In this document: positions 58,673-64,000 of the stretch, piece after piece
How positions within the stretch are numbered: position 1 is the first letter of the stretch
How the letters are laid out: each line of letters opens with the position of its first letter
Notes under the pieces: generated by a model
What the model saw: only the letters and a program-made list of their open reading frames with translations
Database searches by the model: none
What the model was told of the DNA's origin: nothing
From: Sphingomicrobium sp. XHP0239
Lineage (GTDB): Bacteria; Pseudomonadota; Alphaproteobacteria; Sphingomonadales; Sphingomonadaceae
Reading direction: 5' to 3'
Length of the DNA stretch: 64,000 nt
Assembly: GCF_039555325.1 (NCBI RefSeq)
Contig: NZ_CP154608.1
Span: 1,922,001-1,986,000, forward strand
Program-made: the position numbers and the translations under genes

Positions 58673-59206
58673 ATGGCGAGCAAGGCTCTCACGTTCGATG
58701 TCGGCGATTATGTCGTCTACCCCAAGCATGGTGTCGGCAAGGTCACCGAAATCCAGTCGACCGAGATCGCCGGTACCCAGCTCGAACTGTATGTCCTGCG
58801 CTTCGAAAAAGAGAAGATGACCCTTCGCGTCCCCGTCGGAAAGGCCGAGAGCACCGGCATGCGAAAGCTGTCGAGCGACAAGGCCATGAAGGACGCGATG
58901 GAAACGCTGAAGTCCAAGCCCAAGGTCAAGCGCACCATGTGGTCGCGCCGCGCGCAGGAATATGAGGCCAAGATCAATTCGGGCGATCTCATCCTGATCG
59001 CCGAAGTGACCCGCGACCTGTTCCGCGCCGACGACCAGCCCGAGCAGAGCTATTCGGAGCGGCAGATCTTCGAAGCGGCCTCGAGCCGTCTCGCTCGCGA
59101 GCTGGCGGCGATGGAAAAGACCGACGAGCCGACCGCGCTGAAGAAGATCCTCAAGGTGCTCGACGCCGCCGCGAAGATCTGGAACGCGGAGAAAGAGGAA
59201 GCCTAG
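58673..59206 (+). CDS. carD: CarD family transcriptional regulator
   Basis: CarD binds the RNA polymerase beta subunit and stabilises open promoter complexes, notably at rRNA genes. The 177-residue protein has the N-terminal Tudor-like RNA-polymerase-interaction domain (VGDYVVYPKHGVGKVTEIQ) and a helical DNA-binding domain with MWSRRAQEYEAKINSGD. GGAG lies shortly before the ATG. A terminator follows. Confidence 0.95.
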   Translation: MASKALTFDVGDYVVYPKHGVGKVTEIQSTEIAGTQLELYVLRFEKEKMTLRVPVGKAESTGMRKLSSDKAMKDAMETLKSKPKVKRTMWSRRAQEYEAKINSGDLILIAEVTRDLFRADDQPEQSYSERQIFEAASSRLARELAAMEKTDEPTALKKILKVLDAAAKIWNAEKEEA

Positions 59207-59269
59207 AAACGTCTGGGGAACGGTCGACGCTTCCTGCGAAGCGAGAGTATTCCCAATGAATCACCAACG

Positions 59270-59299
59270 AGGCCCGGCCGGCGACGGTCGGGCCTTTTT
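59270..59299 (+). terminator. Rho-independent terminator of carD
   Basis: AGGCCCGGCCG pairs with CGGTCGGGCCT around a GCGA loop (one G-U pair) and ends in a T run. Confidence 0.85.
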
Positions 59300-59397
59300 C
59301 GTGCGCTCCGCAGCGCCGTTCGTCGAACGGAAGCGGCCGGAACTTGCCTCTAGGACCTCCCTCCTGTATTAAGGCGGCAACACAGTAAAAGGGGACC

Positions 59398-60114
59398 ATG
59401 ATGATCAAGCTTCCGTTGCTCGCCGCCGCGCTTCTGCCGGGCGCCATCACGTCGTGCGTGGGAACGTCCGGCGAGGATGGCGGTGCCATGACCACCCGGG
59501 TCGAACAGGTCGCCGCCTTCGAACGGCTGAGCGTGGGGGGCAATTACGACGTCATCGTCACCACCGGCAACGAACCCGGCGTGACGATCGAGGGGCCCGA
59601 AAACATCCTCGATGACATGATCGTCGAGGTAGAGGGCGACCTTCTGCGCATTCGCCAGGAGCGTTCTTCGTGGAACTGGCGCGGCAACGACGACGTCGAC
59701 ATCGCGATCCGCGTGCCGATGCTGAAAGAAGTTGCTGCCTCGGGTGCGAGCGATATCCAGATCGATCGGATCGAGACCGAACGCTTTTCGGGCGAGCTGT
59801 CGGGCGCGGGCGAGATCGATATCGCCGATGTCACGACCGACGATCTGCTCCTCGCCCTTTCGGGAGCCGGCGAGCTCAATGCTCGCGGAACGACCCGCAA
59901 TCTTCGCGTCGGCATGTCGGGCGCGGGCGAGTTCAACGGCGCCGAGCTGACTGCCGAGAATGCGGACCTGCGCGCCAGCGGCGCCGGCTCGATCCGCGCC
60001 AACGTGACCGGCAAGGCAACCGGCGGCGTGTCGGGCGCGGGCGACGTCACCATCACCGGCGGCGCGGACTGCGACATCGGTACCTCGGGCGCCGGCAGCG
60101 TCGAATGCAGCTGA
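59398..60114 (+). CDS. DUF2807 (GIN domain) lipoprotein, first of three
   Basis: The 238-residue protein has a lipoprotein signal peptide with ITSC (Cys20) and a DUF2807 domain (about 45-235), a right-handed beta-helix-like fold made of short repeats. The repeat SGAG recurs six or more times (LSGAGE, MSGAGEF, ASGAGS, VSGAGD, TSGAGS). Function of the family is unknown; a cell-surface or periplasmic binding role is usual speculation. First of three tandem paralogues; 13 bp before the next. Confidence 0.87.
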   Translation: MMIKLPLLAAALLPGAITSCVGTSGEDGGAMTTRVEQVAAFERLSVGGNYDVIVTTGNEPGVTIEGPENILDDMIVEVEGDLLRIRQERSSWNWRGNDDVDIAIRVPMLKEVAASGASDIQIDRIETERFSGELSGAGEIDIADVTTDDLLLALSGAGELNARGTTRNLRVGMSGAGEFNGAELTAENADLRASGAGSIRANVTGKATGGVSGAGDVTITGGADCDIGTSGAGSVECS

Positions 60115-60127
60115 GATAGCATCGAGC

Positions 60128-60796
60128 ATGGTCGGAACGAGTGAGCAGCCGGACGGACGCGAACCCGCGCGTGATGCGGGGCCGCAGGATCACCGCACGG
60201 TCGAACGAGCCCCCTTCGAGAAGCTGATCGTCAGCGGTTCGATCGTCGTCGACGTCAAACAGGGCGATACGCAGCGGATCGAGGTCTCGGGACCCGCGAC
60301 AATGCTCGATGACCTGCAGATCATCTCGATCGATGGACGCGCGATCATTGGCTGGCGCGAGGGCGCCGGTTGGTCGTACAATCCCGGGCACGGCGTCGAT
60401 ATCGCCATCACCCTGCCGCGCCTGGTCGAGATCGCCACAAGTCATGCTGCAACCGTGATCGTCGCCCAGATGGAGGCCGAGGACGTTCAAATCTTCGCAA
60501 ATGACGCCGGCCGCGTGCACGTCGAAGATGTACGCGCGGGCTCGGCCAAGATCATCAAGTCGGGAAGCGGGAAGCTGGAAATCGGCGCGCTCGTCAGCCA
60601 CCGCGACATCATGGTGAGCAAGGAGGGGGCGGGATCGCTCTCCATCGACGGGATCGAGGGGCCATCGCTGAGGGGCGTCATCGACGGCGCGGGTTCGTCG
60701 CGATTCTCAGGATCGGTCGGCGAAGGGCAACTCATCAAGAAGGGGGCCGGTCGGGCCGATCTGTCGAACCTCGCCGGAGCGATCCAGCACGGCTGA
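60128..60796 (+). CDS. DUF2807-like protein without signal peptide, second of three
   Basis: The 222-residue protein keeps the DUF2807 pattern (FEKLIVSGSIVVDVKQGDTQRIEVSGP, then SGSGKLEIG, KEGAGSLSI, IDGAGSSRF, KKGAGRADLS) but starts with a hydrophilic, charged stretch and has no signal peptide or anchor. It could be cytoplasmic, or its true start could be missed; no upstream in-frame start adds a hydrophobic segment, because the previous gene ends 13 bp away. Repeats are more diverged than in its neighbours. Confidence 0.75.
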   Translation: MVGTSEQPDGREPARDAGPQDHRTVERAPFEKLIVSGSIVVDVKQGDTQRIEVSGPATMLDDLQIISIDGRAIIGWREGAGWSYNPGHGVDIAITLPRLVEIATSHAATVIVAQMEAEDVQIFANDAGRVHVEDVRAGSAKIIKSGSGKLEIGALVSHRDIMVSKEGAGSLSIDGIEGPSLRGVIDGAGSSRFSGSVGEGQLIKKGAGRADLSNLAGAIQHG

Positions 60797-60841
60797 TCGT
60801 CTTGTTTCTTCGTTAACCATATCGGCCGCATGAGGAGGGTC

Positions 60842-61555
60842 ATGAGAATCATCGCCTCCCTCCTCGCCCTGTTTGCCTTCGTGTCGCCCGCGCAAGCGCA
60901 GATCTTCAGCCAGCCGATCGAACGCAACTATTCGGTCACCAGCTACGATCGCGTCCGGGTCGAGGGCGGGCTGTCGGTCACGATGGTCACGGGCGTCTCG
61001 CCCTTCGCCCGTGCCAAGGGCAGGGCCGCCGACATGGACGGGCTGACCATCGATCTGAATGGCCGCACGCTGGTGATCCGCCAATCGGTGAACAATCGCC
61101 GCCGCAGCGAGGCCCCCGGTCCCGTTACGATCGAAGTGGGGACGCCGCGTCTCAGCCAGGCCTGGGTCAACGGATCGGGCACGCTCGACATCGACCGGGT
61201 CGAGGGGCTCGAATTCGATGCGTCGGTCAATGGTGCCGGACGACTGCGGATCGGGGCGCTGGAGGCGGACAATTTCGAGCTTCTGCTCAACGGCGCGGCC
61301 AGTGCCGAGATCGCCGGGCGGGTGGAAAGCGGCACCGTCGTGGTTCGCGGCGTCTCGTCGTTGCGCGGCGCGGGGCTCGATATCGAACAACTGACGCTGG
61401 GCGTCGATGGACCGGGCTATGTCGAACTGGGTGTGGCCGAAACCGCCGAGATCGACAGCATCGGCGCGGGCACGATCGCGCTGGACGGGGCTCCGGCCTG
61501 CGTCACGCGCCTGTCGGGTCCGACCGTCCTGACCGGCTGCGCGCCCGGTCGCTGA
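60842..61555 (+). CDS. DUF2807 (GIN domain) exported protein, third of three
   Basis: The 237-residue protein has a classical signal peptide ending in AQA before QIFSQ and a DUF2807 domain with NGSGTLDIDR, NGAGRLRIG, NGAASAEIAG and SIGAGTIALDG, and two cysteines near the C-terminus (PACVTRL, LTGCAPG) that may form a disulfide. AGGAGGG before the ATG at 60842 decides the start over an ATG at 60830. It is last in the row, and converges with DUF1489 six bases further on. Confidence 0.87.
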   Translation: MRIIASLLALFAFVSPAQAQIFSQPIERNYSVTSYDRVRVEGGLSVTMVTGVSPFARAKGRAADMDGLTIDLNGRTLVIRQSVNNRRRSEAPGPVTIEVGTPRLSQAWVNGSGTLDIDRVEGLEFDASVNGAGRLRIGALEADNFELLLNGAASAEIAGRVESGTVVVRGVSSLRGAGLDIEQLTLGVDGPGYVELGVAETAEIDSIGAGTIALDGAPACVTRLSGPTVLTGCAPGR

Positions 61556-61561
61556 CTTCGG

Positions 61562-61969
61562 TCAGACCAGACCCAGCCCCGCCAGCTTGCCGTAAAGGCG
61601 CGGGGGCAGGTCGCCGATCCCCGAACCGTCGTCCTCGGTTCCCGGTGCGTCCTTCGCCTCGAGGTAACGCCATCCTTGGTGCGCGCGCTTGGGAAAGGCG
61701 GCACAGCCCTCGAGTTTTGCGGCGATGATGATGTCCCATCGGCCGTCCGATCGTTCCTCGAACCGCAGCACCTTGGACCGCGCGACGATACGGTGCTTGA
61801 CGATCCAGTGCAGCCGTCCGCCGTTCGCCACTTCGGCATGGCGCACGGGGCGACGCTTGGTCACGATCCGCACCTCGCCCCCGCGTGCGCGGCCCGCCAG
61901 CCGCTTTTCCAGCGTCGGCAGCGTCTTCACGCCATAGGCGACTTTGGTGAGGTGCACGCAATCGGTCAC
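61562..61969 (-). CDS. DUF1489 domain-containing protein
   Basis: A 135-residue cytoplasmic protein of the alphaproteobacterial DUF1489 family: VHLTKVAYGVKTLPTLEKRL at the start, TKRRPVRHAEV, IVARSKVLRFEE and AHQGWRYLEAKDAP. Function unknown. It lies 39 bp downstream of mgtE on the same strand. Confidence 0.88.
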   Translation of the reverse strand: MTDCVHLTKVAYGVKTLPTLEKRLAGRARGGEVRIVTKRRPVRHAEVANGGRLHWIVKHRIVARSKVLRFEERSDGRWDIIIAAKLEGCAAFPKRAHQGWRYLEAKDAPGTEDDGSGIGDLPPRLYGKLAGLGLV

Positions 61970-62008
61970 GCGGCCAAAATGGCGCGCGGCGCCAAGGCTT
62001 TCAACCGC

Positions 62009-63394
62009 TTAGAGCAGGACCGCGCTCGCCAGGCCCAGAAACGCGAGAAAGCCGATCGTATCGGTCACCGTCGTCACGAAGACGCTCGACGCCACCGCGG
62101 GATCGGCGCCTAGTCGGTCGAGCGCGACGGGCACCAGCACACCCGCAAGCCCCGCGACGATGATGTTGAACAGGATCGCCACCGCGATCACCGCTCCCAT
62201 CATCGGGTCGAGGATCAGTCCGACGCCGATGCCGAGAATGAACGCGATCGTCAGCCCGTTGAGCAAGGCGACGAGGAATTCGCGCCGGATCGCCCGGGCC
62301 CGGTTCGATCCGGTCAGCTGGTTGGTCGCCAACGCACGCACCGTGACCGCCAGCGCCTGCGTCCCCGCATTGCCACCCAGCGCCGCGACGATCGGCATCA
62401 GCGCGGCGAGGATCGCCAGCCGGGCGATCGTCCCTTCGAACTGCGCGATCACGAAGGTCGCGAGCAGTGCGGTACCGAGATTGGCGATCAGCCAGCGGAC
62501 GCGGTCGCGATACGCCTCGGCCACCGGCTCGTTGATGTCGCCGTCGCCCGCGCCCGACAGGAGCAGCGCGTCCTCGCTCGCCTCTTCCTCGATGATGTGG
62601 ACGATGTCGTCGACCGTCACCATCCCGACGAGCCGCCCGCCGCCGTCGACGACCGCGGCGGAGATCAGCGCGTATTTCTGGAAGCGCAGCGCCACCTCCT
62701 CCTGGTCCATGTCGACCGGGATCAGCGTCTGTTCTTCCTGCATGATGGCGGTGATCGGCACGTCGCGCTTGGTGCGCAGCAGCGTCGACAGCTTGGTTGT
62801 GCCGACGGGGCGATGCGCCGGTCCGACCACGAACACTTCCCAGAAATCGTCCGCCAGTTCGGTGTCGGATCGCATAAAATCGATGACCTGACCCACGTTC
62901 CAATGCTCGGGCACCGCGATAAGATCGCGCTGCATGATGCGCCCGGCGCTTTCCTCGGGATAGGACAGCGCTTCCTCGACCGCGGCGCGGTCGTCGGGCT
63001 CCATCGCGTCGAGGATCGCGCGCTGGTCGGGTTCGTCGAGATCCTCGAGCAGCGCGACCGCATCGTCGGTATCCATGTCGCCGGTCAGCTCGGCGGCCTG
63101 CCCCGGATCCATTTCCTCGACGACCAGCTCGCGGACATGCTCGTTCATCTCGGCATAGACGTCGGCGTCGAGGAGGTTGCCCAGCGCCCCGATCAGTGCG
63201 GAGCGATCTTCGGGCTCGGCCAGTTCGATGAGGTCGGCACGGTCGGCGGGATGCAGTTCGGCGACCAGCGCGCAGGCTTCTGCCAGCCGCCCCTCCCGAA
63301 CGTCGTCGACGACCTCGCGGACGAAATCGGGGCGCAGCCGGTCCTCGGCATCGTGGACGAGGTCGTCGTCGAGCGTGTTGGTCTCGCTCATCAT
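62009..63394 (-). CDS. mgtE: Magnesium transporter MgtE
   Basis: MgtE is a Mg2+ channel closed by Mg2+ binding to its cytosolic domains. The 461-residue protein has the superhelical MgtE N domain (about 25-135, many DxxDxxxLL repeats such as DTDDAVALLEDLDEPDQ), two CBS domains (about 140-265, with LVGMVTVDDIVHII), and five membrane helices (about 290-460) with the pore motif ALGGNAGTQALAVTVRAL. GGGAGGG precedes; two adjacent ATGs (63394, 63391) could serve. No upstream Mg-sensing leader is visible. Confidence 0.95.
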   Translation of the reverse strand: MMSETNTLDDDLVHDAEDRLRPDFVREVVDDVREGRLAEACALVAELHPADRADLIELAEPEDRSALIGALGNLLDADVYAEMNEHVRELVVEEMDPGQAAELTGDMDTDDAVALLEDLDEPDQRAILDAMEPDDRAAVEEALSYPEESAGRIMQRDLIAVPEHWNVGQVIDFMRSDTELADDFWEVFVVGPAHRPVGTTKLSTLLRTKRDVPITAIMQEEQTLIPVDMDQEEVALRFQKYALISAAVVDGGGRLVGMVTVDDIVHIIEEEASEDALLLSGAGDGDINEPVAEAYRDRVRWLIANLGTALLATFVIAQFEGTIARLAILAALMPIVAALGGNAGTQALAVTVRALATNQLTGSNRARAIRREFLVALLNGLTIAFILGIGVGLILDPMMGAVIAVAILFNIIVAGLAGVLVPVALDRLGADPAVASSVFVTTVTDTIGFLAFLGLASAVLL

Positions 63395-63511
63395 CCCGTC
63401 CCTCCCCTCGTCCCGGTCTCGAACCTGCCCCCCTATCGCCCTACGCGGCGGGTGGCGCAAGCGGCGCTGGCCCCCTATGCACGGCCGCGAACGAAACAAC
63501 AGGAGGCTTTC

Positions 63512-63961
63512 ATGGCTGACACCCTCACCCTCACACTTTCGACCGGCGGCGACGTCGTCATCAAACTGCTGCCCGACATCGCGCCCAAGCATGTCGAACG
63601 CATCACCAAGCTGGCGAAGGACGGATTCTACGACGGCGTGGTCTTCCACCGCGTCATCCCCGGCTTCATGGCGCAGGGGGGCGATCCGACCGGCAAGGGC
63701 ACGGGCGGCAGCGACCTTCCCGACCTGCCCGCCGAGTTCAACGATCACCATCACGCCCGTGGTACCTGCTCGATGGCGCGTACCGCCGATCCGAACAGCG
63801 CGAACAGCCAGTTCTTCATCTGCTTCGGCGAGGCCGGATTCCTCGACAACCAGTACACCGTCTGGGGCGAGGTTCAGAGCGGCATGGAACATGTCGATGC
63901 CCTTCCGACGGGCGAACCGGTGCCCAACCCCGGCAAGATCGAGAAAGCGACGGTTTCCTAG
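63512..63961 (+). CDS. Peptidyl-prolyl cis-trans isomerase, cyclophilin type
   Basis: The 149-residue cytoplasmic cyclophilin has the active-site Arg in FHRVIPGFMAQGGDPTGKG, then FNDHHHARGTCSMART, NSANSQFFICF and FLDNQYTVWGEV. It speeds proline isomerisation in protein folding. AGGAGG lies just before the ATG at 63512. No signal peptide. Confidence 0.95.
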   Translation: MADTLTLTLSTGGDVVIKLLPDIAPKHVERITKLAKDGFYDGVVFHRVIPGFMAQGGDPTGKGTGGSDLPDLPAEFNDHHHARGTCSMARTADPNSANSQFFICFGEAGFLDNQYTVWGEVQSGMEHVDALPTGEPVPNPGKIEKATVS

Positions 63962-63965
63962 GACC

Positions 63966-64000
63966 GTGACTCCGGTCACGCTCGTCACCGGAGCGAGCGC
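63966..64000 (+). CDS. Start of a short-chain dehydrogenase/reductase gene (partial)
   Basis: A GTG at 63966 opens a frame reading V/M-TPVTLVTGAS up to the end of the window. TGAS begins the TGxxxGxG cofactor motif of classical SDR enzymes. It starts 4 bp after the cyclophilin stop, suggesting co-transcription. Only 11 codons are visible. Confidence 0.6.
   Translation, partial: MTPVTLVTGAS

Noticed and set aside
63965..63980. Hairpin-like CCGTGACTCCGGTCAC after the cyclophilin gene as a terminator
   Set aside because: The stem is short, no T run follows, and the bases coincide with the start of an SDR gene.

Overview
The window is a high-GC, gene-dense stretch of an alphaproteobacterial chromosome, most likely from the order Sphingomonadales. 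The grounds are: a 1,072-residue TonB-dependent receptor with a proline-rich tail, and gene blocks that I know as typical of alphaproteobacteria (rpmB / phytase-like / cobT / cobS / J-domain / bolA; infA-maf-RNase-yacG-tRNA-Phe; nusB-thiL-hppA; xseA-DUF2093). I see no transposase, integrase, phage gene, CRISPR array or rRNA. This is core chromosome with local rearrangements, not an island.

Layout. 0-6.5 kb: end of a polytopic membrane protein, tRNA-Pro, a ferredoxin-NADP reductase pair, an M15-like peptidase, and clpB behind a heat-shock-type promoter. 6.6-15.5 kb: the receptor, xseA and purD sharing one CATG at their divergent starts, two small membrane proteins and a CorC/HlyC-type protein. 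15.6-25.4 kb: an OmpA-type lipoprotein, tadA, rpmB, and the cobT/cobS region with small inserted genes. 25-29.7 kb: bolA-GST-pirin, hydrolases and DUF2332. 29.7-38.4 kb: nusB, thiL, hppA, infA-maf-RNase-like-yacG, tRNA-Phe and an MscS channel. 38.4-45.4 kb: a seven-gene arginine operon, argC-J-B-F-R-G-H, with an ARG box in front. 45.5-53.5 kb: a dienelactone-hydrolase lipoprotein operon, FMN reductase, nhaA, a JmjC-like protein, etfBA and exoD. 53.5-64 kb: sucC leading into a phosphoesterase / ATP-grasp / epimerase cassette, dinB, carD, three tandem DUF2807 genes, DUF1489, mgtE, a cyclophilin and the start of an SDR gene.

How it works together. Translational coupling is heavy: ATGA, GTGA or similar overlaps join most same-strand neighbours. 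Seven convergent gene pairs overlap by exactly four bases, six of them as the palindrome CTAG, so one site supplies the stop codon for both strands. The arginine operon makes arginine from glutamate apart from the kinase-independent transaminase step (argD is absent) and carries its own repressor. The order matches the actinobacterial argCJBDFRGH cluster without argD, and ArgR is uncommon in alphaproteobacteria, so acquisition as a block is the most interesting hypothesis here. Other points of interest are the sucC-linked ATP-grasp cassette, the DUF2807 triplet, and cobS/cobT with no cobN in view.
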